Below, piece by piece: positions 8,720-18,384 of a stretch of DNA of 64,000 nt. The translations under genes were made by a program, and so were the position numbers. How positions within the stretch are numbered: the first letter of the stretch is position 1; each line of letters starts with the position of its first letter. Below the pieces are notes generated by a model. That model had not been told where the DNA came from, searched no databases, and worked only from the letters and a program-made list of their open reading frames with translations. This DNA comes from CAYLPJ01 sp964385465 (lineage in GTDB: Bacteria; Planctomycetota; Phycisphaerae; SM23-33): contig CAYLPJ010000010.1 in assembly GCA_964385465.1 (NCBI GenBank), forward strand, positions 60,108 through 124,107, in the 5' to 3' direction.

Positions 8720-9166
8720 TCATCCGCCGGGCGCGTCGGGCCAGGGGGGGACCGGGACGGTCTGGCCGGGCGCCGGAGAGCCGAGGTGCGCCAGCCACGC
8801 CGCGTGCTTGGGGTCGTCGGGGCCGAGGGTCATGGTGGCGTCGCCGACCGGCCCGCCCGGCTCGGACGCCGCACGAAGCCGCACCCGAAGCGTGCCGTCG
8901 CCCTCCACCGTCGCCTCGCCGATCGACTCCGAGGGCTCGGGTTCGGCCGGCGGGGCGCCGAAGTCCGGCGGGGCGTGCTCGTGCCACGCCATCTCCACCG
9001 CGCCGGTGCGAAGGTCCAGGCGGTACTGCTCGGCCGTCGCATCGGCGCGGCAGACCTGGAGCATCGCCGCGTCGTCATCCAGCGACTCCACCGTCAGCGT
9101 GCTGCCGGACCCGAGGCCGAACGCTTCGCAAAGCTGCCGGAACGTGTCGGGGTCGATCCTGTCCAT
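8720..9166 (-). CDS. Hypothetical protein, 148 aa
   Basis: The start at ATG 9166 is preferred because AGGAG sits six bases upstream; the longer open frame to 9235 has no comparable site. The product begins MDRIDPDTFRQLCEAFGLG, has no signal peptide or membrane segment, and is acidic and soluble. The N-terminal half looks like alternating helix and strand (TLTVESLDDDAAML, YRLDLRTGAVEMAWHEH), and the C-terminal half ends in a Pro-rich tail. I do not recognise the family. It lies downstream of, and on the same strand as, the SGNH lipase-like gene at 9276-10325, with about 110 bases between them, so co-transcription is possible. Confidence 0.6.
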   Translation of the reverse strand: MDRIDPDTFRQLCEAFGLGSGSTLTVESLDDDAAMLQVCRADATAEQYRLDLRTGAVEMAWHEHAPPDFGAPPAEPEPSESIGEATVEGDGTLRVRLRAASEPGGPVGDATMTLGPDDPKHAAWLAHLGSPAPGQTVPVPPWPDAPGG

Positions 9167-9275
9167 GGGCTGCTCCTGCGTTCGCGCGTCGCCGACGGGA
9201 ATCCCCGGGGAAGCGGGGGGACCGCGGAGTCCCACGCAGCGCAGTCCGTGGGCTCCGGTGGGATCGCACGCGCTG

Positions 9276-10325
9276 CTATTCGGACACGCTTACCTCTGCC
9301 ATTCGCTCGGCGATCAACGCGCGGATCGTCGCCTCCCGGGCGGCGGCGATCTTCAGCGCCTCGGCCAGCGGGGGTGTCTTGGCGTGATGGGGCAGCGTGT
9401 GCCCGACGTGCTCGCGCCAAGCGGCGCTGAGCTCGCGGTGGCGCTTCATCACGGCCGAGAGGAACTCGCGCTGGGCCTTGGTCGGCTTGTCCGCCTCGCG
9501 GGTCTTCAGCGCCACGCCGGTGAGGCGGGTGAGGAGCTTCTCGGCCGCGGCGGCGTTCTCGCCGAGCGCGTCGAGGATGATCAGGGCCATCTTCAGGTGC
9601 CCGTCGGCCGGTGGATGCACGCCGTCGCCGTAGCGATAGTCGGGATGCTTCTCCCGCACGGCGGCGATGTAGGCATTCATCGGCGCGTGCAGGTCGATCA
9701 CCCGGTCCACGCCGTTGGCGTCGGCAAGGCCCCTGACGTGCTCGGCGAAGAGCCCCAGCACCTTGTCGTAGCCCTCGTAGGTCCCGCGGTAGCCGTACTG
9801 CTTCCGAGCGGCAGGGAGGAGCTTGCCCCCGCGGGCCCGCTTGGTGGCCGCGTCGAACGGCGGGGGGGTCAGCGGGATCACCTCCGACCCGGCGGCCGTC
9901 AGCTTGCCCCGCAACGTCGCCCAGCCCTTGCGGTAGGCGGCCTGCACGTCGTCCCGCGGCGGGTAGTAGATGCCGTCGTTCATCCCGTAGCAGACGAGCG
10001 TCCAGTCCGGCCGGGCGCTCTGGAGGGCCTTGTCCGCGCGGGACAGGATGCACGGGCGGGGGAAGGGGTGGCCCGGCTCGCTCATGCCGTTGACCGTCTC
10101 GCTGCTGAGGCCGAGGTTGATCACGTCGAGATTGAGCTTTGGCTGCGTCGCCCACAGGTAGGTCTGGACGAACGCGATGTATTGCCCCCCGTGTGTGATG
10201 CTGTCCCCGAGAAACAGCACGCGCTGGCCGGGCTGGAACGGCAGGCCGTCGGGTTCGGCGGCGGGCGCGGCGAGGGCGGCGGCAAGCAGCAGGGCGGCGA
10301 GGGCGGTTCTCTGTGGGTTGTGCAT
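9276..10325 (-). CDS. Secreted SGNH/GDSL-family hydrolase
   Basis: This 349-residue protein has a signal peptide (LAALLLAAALAAPAAA). All four SGNH blocks can be seen: block I FLGDSITHGG with the nucleophile Ser at residue 42, a Gly block in NLGLSSETVNG, block III GMNDGIYY with its Asn, and block V GDGVHPPADGH with the Asp/His pair near residue 250. The family contains esterases and acetyl-esterases acting on polysaccharides or peptidoglycan. A helical C-terminal extension of about 80 residues (LKTREADKPTKAQREFL onward) follows the catalytic domain, as in many planctomycete homologues. A ribosome site (GGAGAG) precedes the ATG. It is divergent from carB with a 162-base gap. Substrate unknown. 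Confidence 0.88.
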   Translation of the reverse strand: MHNPQRTALAALLLAAALAAPAAEPDGLPFQPGQRVLFLGDSITHGGQYIAFVQTYLWATQPKLNLDVINLGLSSETVNGMSEPGHPFPRPCILSRADKALQSARPDWTLVCYGMNDGIYYPPRDDVQAAYRKGWATLRGKLTAAGSEVIPLTPPPFDAATKRARGGKLLPAARKQYGYRGTYEGYDKVLGLFAEHVRGLADANGVDRVIDLHAPMNAYIAAVREKHPDYRYGDGVHPPADGHLKMALIILDALGENAAAAEKLLTRLTGVALKTREADKPTKAQREFLSAVMKRHRELSAAWREHVGHTLPHHAKTPPLAEALKIAAAREATIRALIAERMAEVSVSE

Positions 10326-10405
10326 GGGCGTCTCTCCGTTGCGGTCGGGATGTCACCGGGTTCCATCGTCCCGTCCGGCGTTCTCGCAGACAAGCGCGAA
10401 AGTCG

Positions 10406-10434
10406 TTGTGCCCGGCGTTGCCGGCCGATACACT
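10406..10434 (+). promoter_or_regulatory. Candidate sigma-70-type promoter of carB
   Basis: TTGTGC (10406-10411), a 17-base spacer and TACACT (10429-10434) lie 54 bases before the carB start codon. Spacing is ideal; the -35 box matches at the TTG core and the -10 box at four of six bases. Confidence 0.45.
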
Positions 10435-10487
10435 CCCCGCCGACACCGGCGAAACCAACGGCCTCTCAGGGAAAAGGAGCCGCATCG

Positions 10488-13400
10488 ATGCCGAAACGGG
10501 ACGACGTGCGCAAAGTGATGATCATCGGCTCCGGGCCGATCGTCATCGGGCAGGCCTGCGAATTCGACTACTCCGGGACGCAGGCGTGCAAGGCGCTGCG
10601 GGCGCTGGGTTACGAGATCGTGCTGGTCAACTCCAACCCCGCGACGATCATGACCGACCCGGGCATGGCGGACATGACCTACATCGAGCCGCTGACGGTC
10701 GAGGCCATGACGCGGATCATCGATGCCGAGCGCCCCGACGCTCTGCTGCCGAACCTCGGCGGGCAGAACGGGCTGAACCTGGCCAGCGAGCTGCACAAGG
10801 CCGGCGTGCTCGAGAAGTACGGCGTCCGGGTCATCGGCGTGCAGGTGGACGCGATCGAGCGCGGCGAGGACCGCATCGCCTTCAAGCAGACGATGGACTC
10901 CCTGGGCATCGAGATGCCCCGCAGCACGGCGGTCTACACGGTGGAGGACGCCGAGGCCATCGCCGCCGAGTTGGGCTACCCGGTCGTCATCCGCCCGGCC
11001 TACACGATGGGCGGCACGGGTGGAGGGCTCGTCTACAACGTCGAGGAACTGCGGGTGATCGCCGCCCGCGGCCTGGCCGCCAGCCTCATCAACCAGATCC
11101 TCGTCGAGGAGTCCGTCCTCGGCTGGGAGGAGCTGGAGCTGGAGGTCGTCCGCGACGCGAAGAACCGGTTGATCACCGTCTGCTTCATCGAGAACGTCGA
11201 CGCGATGGGCGTGCACACCGGCGACTCCTACTGCACCGCCCCCATGCTGACCATCGACGAGGAGCTCCAGGCCCGGCTCCAGGACTACTCCTACCGCATC
11301 GTCGAGGCCATCCAGGTCATCGGCGGAACGAACGTGCAGTTCGCCCACGACCCCGAGACCGGGCGCGTCGTGGTCATCGAGATCAACCCCCGCACCAGCC
11401 GGAGCTCCGCCCTGGCCAGCAAGGCCACGGGGTTTCCGATCGCGCTGGTCTCGGCCAAGCTGGCCGGGGGGCTCACCCTCGACGAGATCCCCTACTGGCG
11501 GGACGGCACGCTGGAGAAGTACACGCCGTCGGGCGATTACGTCGTCGTCAAGTTCGCCCGTTGGGCCTTCGAGAAGTTCAAGGGCATCGAGGACAAGCTC
11601 GGTACGCAGATGCGGGCCGTCGGCGAGGTCATGAGCATCGGCAAGAACTACAAGGAGGCGTTCCAGAAGGCCATCCGCTCGCTGGAGTCCGGCCGAAGCG
11701 GGCTGGGCTTCGCCAAGGACTTCCACGACCGCCCGCTGGAGGAGCTGATGGCCCTGCTGGCCGAGCCGACCAGCGAGCGGCAGTTCATCCTCTACGAGGC
11801 CATCCGCAAGGGCGCCGCCCTCGACGACCTGCACGCCAGGACCCACATCAAGCGGTGGTTCCTGGAGCAGATGAAGGAGCTCGTCGACCGCGAGGAGGAG
11901 CTCCTCGCCTACAGGGGCCGGCTCGACGAGATGCCGGACGACCTTCTCGTCTCGGCCAAGAGGGACGGCTTTGCCGACGCCTACCTTGCCAGGCTGCTCG
12001 GCGCCGACGAGCCGGCGGTGCGTCATCGCCGCATCGCGGCCGGGGCGGTGGAGGCCTGGCATCCCGTGCCGGTCAGCGGCGTGGAGGACGCGGCCTATTA
12101 CTACTCGACGTACAACGCCTCCGACGAGGTGGCGACGACCGACCGGCGGAAGATCATGATCCTCGGCGGCGGGCCGAACCGGATCGGGCAGGGGATCGAG
12201 TTCGACTACTGCTGCGTTCACGCGGCCTTCACGCTGCGGGAGCTCGGCTTCGAGACCATCATGGTCAACTGCAATCCCGAGACGGTCTCGACGGACTACG
12301 ACACGTCGGACAAGCTGTACTTCGAGCCGCTGACGGTCGAGGACGTGCTGAGCATCTACGAGAAGGAGCAGCCCGAGGGCGTGATCGTGCAGTTCGGCGG
12401 GCAGACGCCGCTGAACATCGCCCGCGAGCTGGCCGACGCCGGCGTCAACGTCCTGGGCACGCCGCCGGATGTCATCGAGATGGCAGAGGATCGGCATCTC
12501 TTCCGCGGCATGATGGACAAGCTGGGCATCCCGATGCCCGCCGCCGACAGCGCCGCCAGCCTCGATGAGGCCCTCGCCGCGGCCGAGCGGATCGGCTATC
12601 CCCTGATGCTCCGCCCGAGCTTCGTCCTCGGCGGGCGCGGGATGGAGATCATCTACGACGAGCAGATGCTCCGGGAGTACGTCATGACGGCGGTGGGCGT
12701 CACGCCGCGGCGCCCGATCCTGATCGACAAGTTCCTCGTCGACGCCCTGGAGGTCGAGGCCGACGCGATCAGCGACGGCGAGGCCGTCTTCATCCCCGCG
12801 ATCATGGAGCACATCGAGCAGGCGGGCGTGCACTCGGGGGACTCGGCCTGCGTGATCCCGCCGATCAGCATCCCCGAGAAGCACCTGGAGACGATCCGCG
12901 ACTACACGGGGCGGATCGCCGGGGAGATGGGCGTCGTCGGGCTGATGAACATGCAGTACGCGATCTGCGACGACGTGGTGTACGTCCTGGAGGCCAACCC
13001 CCGCGCCAGCCGCACCGTGCCTCTGGTCTCGAAGGTCTGCGGGCTGTCGATGGCCCGCGAGGCCACGCGGATCATGCTCGGGGCCAAGCTCGGCGAACTG
13101 GACCTGGCCCACCGGGACGTGCCGCATTTCGGCGTCAAGGAGGCCGTCTTCCCCTTCCCCATGTTCCCCGAGGTCGATCCGCTGCTGGGCCCGGAGATGC
13201 GGAGCACCGGGGAGGTGCTGGGGCTGTCGGACAACTTCGGCATGGCGTTCTTCAAGGCCCAGGAAGGCGCCAAGTCCACGCTGCCCACCGAGGGGACGGT
13301 GCTGATCAGCGTCAACCGCCGAGACCACGACGCCGCGGTGGAGGTGGCCCGGAAGTTCGCGGAGCTGGGTTTCGGCATCAAGGCCACCGAGGGCACGCAG

Positions 13401-13694
13401 GAGGCCCTCGCCGACGCCGGCATCGAGGCCGAACGCATCTTCAAGGAGCACGAGGGAAGGCCCAACATCACCGACGGGATCACCAACGGCGAGATCCACC
13501 TGGTAATCAACACCCCGGTCGGCAAGCTCAGCCAGCACGACGACTCCTACATCCGCAAGACCGCCATCAAGTACCGCGTGCCGCACATCACGACCATGAC
13601 GGCCGCTTTGGCCGCCGCCGAGGGCATCGCCGCTCGCCGCCGCGCCGCCGGGAAGGTCAGAAGCCTCCAGGCGTATCACGAGGACCTGAAGTAG
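10488..13694 (+). CDS. carB: Carbamoyl-phosphate synthase large subunit
   Basis: This 1068-residue protein matches the usual length of CarB. It makes carbamoyl phosphate from bicarbonate, ammonia and two ATP for pyrimidine and arginine synthesis, using ammonia channelled from the CarA subunit. The start at 10488 follows AAAGGAGC with good spacing; an open frame reaching back to 8709 is an artefact. Two homologous ATP-grasp halves are visible: the first begins VMIIGSGPIVIGQ (about residues 8-400) and the second IMILGGGPNRIGQ (about 555-930), each followed by E-F-D-Y. The oligomerisation region lies between them. The C-terminal ~130 residues (LPTEGTVLISVNRRDHDAA onward) form the MGS-like allosteric domain. 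No carA is in the window, so the pair is split on this chromosome. Confidence 0.97.
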   Translation: MPKRDDVRKVMIIGSGPIVIGQACEFDYSGTQACKALRALGYEIVLVNSNPATIMTDPGMADMTYIEPLTVEAMTRIIDAERPDALLPNLGGQNGLNLASELHKAGVLEKYGVRVIGVQVDAIERGEDRIAFKQTMDSLGIEMPRSTAVYTVEDAEAIAAELGYPVVIRPAYTMGGTGGGLVYNVEELRVIAARGLAASLINQILVEESVLGWEELELEVVRDAKNRLITVCFIENVDAMGVHTGDSYCTAPMLTIDEELQARLQDYSYRIVEAIQVIGGTNVQFAHDPETGRVVVIEINPRTSRSSALASKATGFPIALVSAKLAGGLTLDEIPYWRDGTLEKYTPSGDYVVVKFARWAFEKFKGIEDKLGTQMRAVGEVMSIGKNYKEAFQKAIRSLESGRSGLGFAKDFHDRPLEELMALLAEPTSERQFILYEAIRKGAALDDLHARTHIKRWFLEQMKELVDREEELLAYRGRLDEMPDDLLVSAKRDGFADAYLARLLGADEPAVRHRRIAAGAVEAWHPVPVSGVEDAAYYYSTYNASDEVATTDRRKIMILGGGPNRIGQGIEFDYCCVHAAFTLRELGFETIMVNCNPETVSTDYDTSDKLYFEPLTVEDVLSIYEKEQPEGVIVQFGGQTPLNIARELADAGVNVLGTPPDVIEMAEDRHLFRGMMDKLGIPMPAADSAASLDEALAAAERIGYPLMLRPSFVLGGRGMEIIYDEQMLREYVMTAVGVTPRRPILIDKFLVDALEVEADAISDGEAVFIPAIMEHIEQAGVHSGDSACVIPPISIPEKHLETIRDYTGRIAGEMGVVGLMNMQYAICDDVVYVLEANPRASRTVPLVSKVCGLSMAREATRIMLGAKLGELDLAHRDVPHFGVKEAVFPFPMFPEVDPLLGPEMRSTGEVLGLSDNFGMAFFKAQEGAKSTLPTEGTVLISVNRRDHDAAVEVARKFAELGFGIKATEGTQEALADAGIEAERIFKEHEGRPNITDGITNGEIHLVINTPVGKLSQHDDSYIRKTAIKYRVPHITTMTAALAAAEGIAARRRAAGKVRSLQAYHEDLK

Positions 13695-13771
13695 CTCGAC
13701 GTTTGACACGCCGCCCATCGGCGCGACATCCTGTGGACGAACGAGATGCAGCCTTCTCGAGGAGTCCACGA

Positions 13772-16675
13772 ATGATGACGTCACGATGGGGCCTTGTGCT
13801 GGTGTTGTGTGTATCCGCGGCCGCCGTCGCCGGCGAGGCGAACCTGCTGCCCAACGGCGACTTCGCCGACCGGACGCCCCGGAACGCCCCGGCCGGCTGG
13901 CGAGTCGGCGGGGGGCTGAAGGTCGCCGTCACCGACGAGGACGCGCCCGAGGGCGCCGGGCAGTGCCTCCGCATGGAGGTCGCCGAGGCAGGCAGCAGCT
14001 ACGGCGAGGTCGTCCGCAAGGTCCGCGTGGACCCCAACCGCTCGTACGTGCTCACCGGCATGCTCAAGGGGACCGCCGACGGGCTGGGATTCTTCCAGAT
14101 CAAGCTCTACCGCGACGGCAGGGAACTGCGGCGGGTCAAGACCGACCGCAGCACGAAGCAGTGGCAGCCGGTCGCCCGCACGTTCTTCACGGGCCCGGCC
14201 GATACCGTCGGCGTGCTCTGCCGGTGCAGCCGCAAGGAGAAGGTGGTCGGCGAGGTGGCGCGGTTCGCGGCCGTGAGGCTCGCGCCGGCCCCGCCGCCGG
14301 CGCTCGAGGGCATCTCGGCGGTGGCCACGTTCGAGTGCATCGGCCTGACCGTGCCCTTCACCGGCGCGCCCGGCCCGGAGGACCGCTGCGCCGTGCGCTA
14401 CCGCCGCCGCGGCGAGAAGGCATGGCACGTGGGCCTGCCCCTGGTGGCGTATCGCCCGGAGAGCGAATACCGCGGCAGCCTCGTCGCCCTCGAGCCCAAC
14501 GCGATCTACGACGTGGCCTGCGAGCTGGGCGGCCCCGGGGCGCCGAAGGAAGCCCGGGCCGTTGCCGCCAGCGTCCGCACGTGGGCGGAGGACGTCCCCG
14601 TCGGGCGCGTCGTCCGCCTGCCCGCCGGGGTCACCCGCGGGCCGCTGGTGATCGGCGATCGCGGCACGCCCGAGGCGTGGGTGCTCTATACCTCGGCCGA
14701 GGGCGGCAGCACGATCGACGCCGGCACGGCGGCCGACCACGCGGTGACGTTCGACGGCGCGTCCTGCGTAGTCTTTCACGGCGTCACGGTCCGCGGCGGG
14801 CGGAAGGACTGCATCGCGGTCAACGGCAGCGATCACGTCCGCATCCGCCGCTGCGACATCGCCGGCTGGGGTGCGGCGGTCACGCGCAAGGAGGGGCTCG
14901 AGAAGGGCCTGTACGTCAACGCCGAGGGCAAGACGGTGAACTTCCAGGCCGGCGTCCGCGTGCAGCGCGGCAGCCGGCAGGTGGTGGTCGAGGAGAACTT
15001 CATCCACGCCCCGCGCGGGACGGCGAACGCGTGGCGGTACGGGCACCCGATGGGCCCGCAGGGCGTGATCCTGGCGTCGACGGGGGGCAACAACGTGGTT
15101 CGCCACAACGACATGATCGGCTCGGAAAGCCACTGGTGGAACGACGCGATCGAGAGCATCGCCAACCGCGCCGTCACCGGCGGGCCGTACCGGGATACGG
15201 ACATCTACGGCAACGTGCTGGCGTTCTGCAACGACGACGGCACGGAGCTGGACGGCGGGCAGATCAATGTGCGGTACTGGCACAACTGGATCGACAAGGC
15301 CCTGTGCGGCGTGAGCTGCGCCCCCAACCGCCGCGGGCCGAGCTACGTCTTCCGCAACCTCATCGTCCTGACCGGCGAGGAGTTCTTCAAGACCGGCGCG
15401 GGCTTCAAGATGGGCGGCGACCGCTACAGCGACCCGGGCCTGAGCCTGCTGCTGCACAACACCGTCTGGACGACGGGCAACGGCCTGACCAGCGGGCACT
15501 ACGGCAAGGGGCCGACGCCGATGGTCACGCGGAACAACGTCTTCGCCGGCCCGCTCGCCGACAACGGGCGCATCCGCTACCGTCACCGCCGCGGGGGGGA
15601 CTTCGACTACGACCTGCTGCCCGCCAACGGCCTCTACGGCCTGCGGCCCGTCCCCGCCGCGTGGGAGGCCCATGGCGCGACCGGCTCGCCGACGTTCCGC
15701 GACCGCCGCAAGGGGGACTTCCGCCTCGCCGCCGGGTCCAAGGGCATCGACGCCGGCGCACGCCTGCCGGGCTTCAACGACGGCTTCGCCGGCGAGGCGC
15801 CCGACATGGGTGCCTTCGAGCGGGGCCGCGATGAAGAGCAGGCCCTCTTCCCGCCGCGCCCCGCAGCCATGGCCGCGCTGCCCCTGCGCAGCCACCTCGT
15901 CGCCGGCGCCGGGGAGGTCAAGACGACCGTTCGCCTCCGCGCGCCCGCCTCGGCGGGGAAGACCTGGCGGGCGATCCCCAACGCCGACTGGCTCCGCTGC
16001 ACGCCCGCCGAGGGCCGCTGCGGCGACGGCTGGCAGAGCGTCACCGTCGCCCCGGCGGCGAAGCCGGCGGACATCCGCCTCTACCGAGGGGCCGTCACGT
16101 TCCGTACCGACGCCGGGCTCTGCCGCACCGTCATGGTCAACGTGAAGGTCTACCCCGACCCGCACGTCCGCATCGACCGCGAGGCCGAGAGCGGCACGAT
16201 CGCCGGGGGCTTCCGCAAGGTCGACGCCGCCGACGCCTCCGGCGGGGCGTACGTCGAAGCGGCCATCGCCGACTCCAACGACCCCGACGAGCTCCGCTGG
16301 GCGCCCGAGGGCGAGCTGCGCTTCGACTTCGAGACCCCCGCCGCCGGGCGGTTCCGCCTCATGGCCCGCGTGGCCGTGCCCGGCCCCGCCGACCGCGCCG
16401 GGCTCCAGGACTCGTTCTTCTTCTCCATCGACGGCGGGGAGAAACGCCAACTCCCCGTCTACGGCTTCCGCCTCGGCCAGTGGAAGTGGATCTGGGCCCG
16501 CACCGGCAAGGCCGACGGCCGCGTGCCCCACGAGCTGCCCCTCAAGGCCGGCAAGCACACGGTGACCATCCACACTCGCGAGCCCCTCACCCGCATCGAC
16601 CGCCTGGTCCTCACCAACGCTCCCTACTTCGAACCCCCGGCGGCGGACCGGCCGGGAGGCGAGCAGAAACCATGA
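13772..16675 (+). CDS. Secreted multidomain beta-helix protein, polysaccharide-lyase-like
   Basis: This 967-residue protein starts at ATG 13772, seven bases after GAGGAG, and has a signal peptide (WGLVLVLCVSAAAVAG). Domains in order: a CBM4/9-like sandwich beginning NLLPNGDFADRTP (about 22-175), an FN3-like segment (about 178-265), a right-handed beta-helix (about 290-690) with strands such as SCVVFHGVTVRGGRK, DHVRIRRCDIAGWG and NVVRHNDMIGSE, a BACON-like domain (about 710-795, with IPNADWLRCTPAEG), and a C-terminal CBM6/35-like domain beginning IDREAESGTIAGG. The helix resembles PL6/chondroitinase-B-type folds, but I cannot confirm catalytic residues. It probably binds or cleaves an acidic polysaccharide outside the cell. 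Confidence 0.82.
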   Translation: MMTSRWGLVLVLCVSAAAVAGEANLLPNGDFADRTPRNAPAGWRVGGGLKVAVTDEDAPEGAGQCLRMEVAEAGSSYGEVVRKVRVDPNRSYVLTGMLKGTADGLGFFQIKLYRDGRELRRVKTDRSTKQWQPVARTFFTGPADTVGVLCRCSRKEKVVGEVARFAAVRLAPAPPPALEGISAVATFECIGLTVPFTGAPGPEDRCAVRYRRRGEKAWHVGLPLVAYRPESEYRGSLVALEPNAIYDVACELGGPGAPKEARAVAASVRTWAEDVPVGRVVRLPAGVTRGPLVIGDRGTPEAWVLYTSAEGGSTIDAGTAADHAVTFDGASCVVFHGVTVRGGRKDCIAVNGSDHVRIRRCDIAGWGAAVTRKEGLEKGLYVNAEGKTVNFQAGVRVQRGSRQVVVEENFIHAPRGTANAWRYGHPMGPQGVILASTGGNNVVRHNDMIGSESHWWNDAIESIANRAVTGGPYRDTDIYGNVLAFCNDDGTELDGGQINVRYWHNWIDKALCGVSCAPNRRGPSYVFRNLIVLTGEEFFKTGAGFKMGGDRYSDPGLSLLLHNTVWTTGNGLTSGHYGKGPTPMVTRNNVFAGPLADNGRIRYRHRRGGDFDYDLLPANGLYGLRPVPAAWEAHGATGSPTFRDRRKGDFRLAAGSKGIDAGARLPGFNDGFAGEAPDMGAFERGRDEEQALFPPRPAAMAALPLRSHLVAGAGEVKTTVRLRAPASAGKTWRAIPNADWLRCTPAEGRCGDGWQSVTVAPAAKPADIRLYRGAVTFRTDAGLCRTVMVNVKVYPDPHVRIDREAESGTIAGGFRKVDAADASGGAYVEAAIADSNDPDELRWAPEGELRFDFETPAAGRFRLMARVAVPGPADRAGLQDSFFFSIDGGEKRQLPVYGFRLGQWKWIWARTGKADGRVPHELPLKAGKHTVTIHTREPLTRIDRLVLTNAPYFEPPAADRPGGEQKP

Positions 16676-16683
16676 CGGACGAG

Positions 16684-16726
16684 GGGATGGATTCCCGGAC
16701 CTCTGGCCGTGCCGCGAATCCATTTC
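16684..16726. terminator. Possible bidirectional terminator between convergent genes
   Basis: ATGGATTC (16687-16694) pairs perfectly with GAATCCAT (16716-16723) across a 21-base loop, with wobble extension on both sides. It lies between the convergent genes ending at 16675 and 16805. The loop is long and there is no T-tract, so the call is weak. Confidence 0.3.
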
Positions 16727-16804
16727 CTGTCGGGGCAGGACGCTGACCGAGACGCGCCTGGACACCGGCAACAGGGAGCGCCCCGACGCAAACAGACGAC
16801 GCGC

Positions 16805-18157
16805 CTATCCTCCCCCTGCCATCCGCCGCAGCGTGGTCACACCGCCGACGAGGGCGCGGACGTTGTGGTAGTTGGCCTTCCAGGGGCTGGCCTTCTTGCC
16901 CGCCAGCGGCCGGCCTTGCTCGTCGATGCGGCCGCGCCAGCCGCCCCGGGCGTGGTCGATCAGCTTGCGGTCGATCAGGTCCCACTGCTTCAGCGCCGCC
17001 TGCCAGTAGCGGGGCGTCTGGCGGCCGAAGAGCTCGTGCATCATCAGCAGGACATGGAGCCCCTCGGCCTGGACCCACCAGGACTTGTACCGCTTGAACT
17101 CCGCGTCCGTAGCCGAGCCCTCGTAGTAGAAGCCGCCTTCCTCTGCGTCCCAGCCGTAGTCGAGTGCGTGGTCCACCAGGCTGCGGGCTACGGCGAGGGT
17201 GGCCGGCTCGTGCCCGTCGCCGAGGGCCTCGTCGGCCTCGAGGATCAGGAACGCGGTCTCGACGTCGTGGCCGAAGCTGTCCCCGTAGGGCAGGGGGCGC
17301 CAGTCGCGGGTGAAGTACTGGTTCAGGCATCCCGGGCGGACGGCGATGCGGTCGCGGACGATGGCGAGCATCTCGGCCAGCCGCCGGCGCAACTCGGGGC
17401 TCGGGCGGGCGTGGTACAGCTCGGCGAGGGCCTCGAGGATGTGGATGTGGGCGTTCATGGACTTGTACCCGCCGTAGAACGTCCGCAGCACGGTCAGGCG
17501 CTCCTCGGGCGGGGCCTGCGGATCCAGCGCCACCGGCCTGCCGTCGCGGGCGAGGGCCTCGGAATACCCGCCGTGCTCGGGGTCGTGGGCGTGGGCCTCC
17601 ATCCACCGCCAGGCCTCGACGGCGAAGTCCCCGATCGCCGGGTCGCCCGTCGCCCGCGCCGCGCGCGCCAACGCGTAGATGCCGAACGCGTGGGCGTACA
17701 TGTTCTTGTGGTGGTCGTGCCGGCCGGGCTCGGCGACGGTCTCCGCCAGCGACCACCGGAACCCGCCGTGCTCGCCGTCCCACATGGCCTCGCGGAGGTA
17801 GGTCGCGCCGTGGCGTGCGTGGGCGAGCATCTCGTCCGCCCGGTCGGGCCAGGCCATCGCCGCCGTCGCGGCCGTCCAGGTCAGCCGGGCCTGGTAGACC
17901 ATCGTTTTCGGGTTGCCGGGCAACTTTCGCCAGGCGTGGTCATAGTCGGTGCGAAATCCCCCGGCCGGGTCGACGCACCGCGGATACCACGCCGGCAGGA
18001 CGTGGGTCAGCGCGTGGTGCTCGAGGTCGTCGGCGAGCTTCCGGCAGGCGGCGGGCGAGGGCCGGTCGGGGTAGGGCCCGTACATCGGGCCGGTCTGGCA
18101 TCCGGCGGCGAGTGCGGCAAAAGCGGCGGCGAGCAGGGGAAGTCGAATCGGCCTCAT
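16805..18157 (-). CDS. AGE-family epimerase lipoprotein
   Basis: This 450-residue protein starts at ATG 18157, six bases after AAGGAG. The N-terminus is a lipoprotein signal ending in LAAGC, so it should be lipid-anchored. The rest matches the (alpha/alpha)6-barrel N-acylglucosamine 2-epimerase family. Visible family segments include RTDYDHAWRKLPGNPKTMVYQ, FGHDVETAFLILEA with the His typical of the active site, SWWVQAEGLHVLLMMHEL and KANYHNVRALVG. Family members interconvert sugars such as N-acetylglucosamine/N-acetylmannosamine, or cellobiose and its epimer; this sequence alone does not decide the substrate. An envelope location and the neighbouring secreted polysaccharide-related genes suggest work on imported or periplasmic sugars. 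Confidence 0.85.
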   Translation of the reverse strand: MRPIRLPLLAAAFAALAAGCQTGPMYGPYPDRPSPAACRKLADDLEHHALTHVLPAWYPRCVDPAGGFRTDYDHAWRKLPGNPKTMVYQARLTWTAATAAMAWPDRADEMLAHARHGATYLREAMWDGEHGGFRWSLAETVAEPGRHDHHKNMYAHAFGIYALARAARATGDPAIGDFAVEAWRWMEAHAHDPEHGGYSEALARDGRPVALDPQAPPEERLTVLRTFYGGYKSMNAHIHILEALAELYHARPSPELRRRLAEMLAIVRDRIAVRPGCLNQYFTRDWRPLPYGDSFGHDVETAFLILEADEALGDGHEPATLAVARSLVDHALDYGWDAEEGGFYYEGSATDAEFKRYKSWWVQAEGLHVLLMMHELFGRQTPRYWQAALKQWDLIDRKLIDHARGGWRGRIDEQGRPLAGKKASPWKANYHNVRALVGGVTTLRRMAGGG

Positions 18158-18205
18158 GGTATCTCCTTTGCTGCGTGCCCAAGCTTCAGCGTGGTCATTT
18201 GGCGC

Positions 18206-18234
18206 TTGTTTTGCCGCGACGGTTCGGCTATAAG
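18206..18234 (+). promoter_or_regulatory. Candidate promoter of pckG
   Basis: TTGTTT (18206-18211), a 17-base spacer and TATAAG (18229-18234) precede pckG. The -10 box matches five of six consensus bases and the spacing is ideal. The predicted leader of about 145 bases is GC-rich and partly self-complementary, but I see no known riboswitch in it. Confidence 0.5.
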
Positions 18235-18384
18235 ATACCGCCTCATTCCAGGTAAGTGTTTGAGGAATCGGGCCGATCACCCCTGCGATGGCACGGGGGG
18301 ACCGGCTCGTGTTGTCTCCTAAGACATCGAGAGGCCGGCCGCGTGAGCTCGGCCCGAGGACCCCAAGCATCTTGGAGCCCCCCA

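Noticed and set aside
8709..10487. Continuous plus-strand frame upstream of carB that would make a 1661-residue fusion
   Set aside because: The upstream part is antisense to two good minus-strand genes, has a shadow-type composition, and a normal ribosome site and conserved N-terminus start at 10488.
13703..13708. TTGACA shortly after carB as a promoter for the beta-helix gene at 13772
   Set aside because: No acceptable -10 box occurs at 16-18 bases downstream (ACATCC or nearby).
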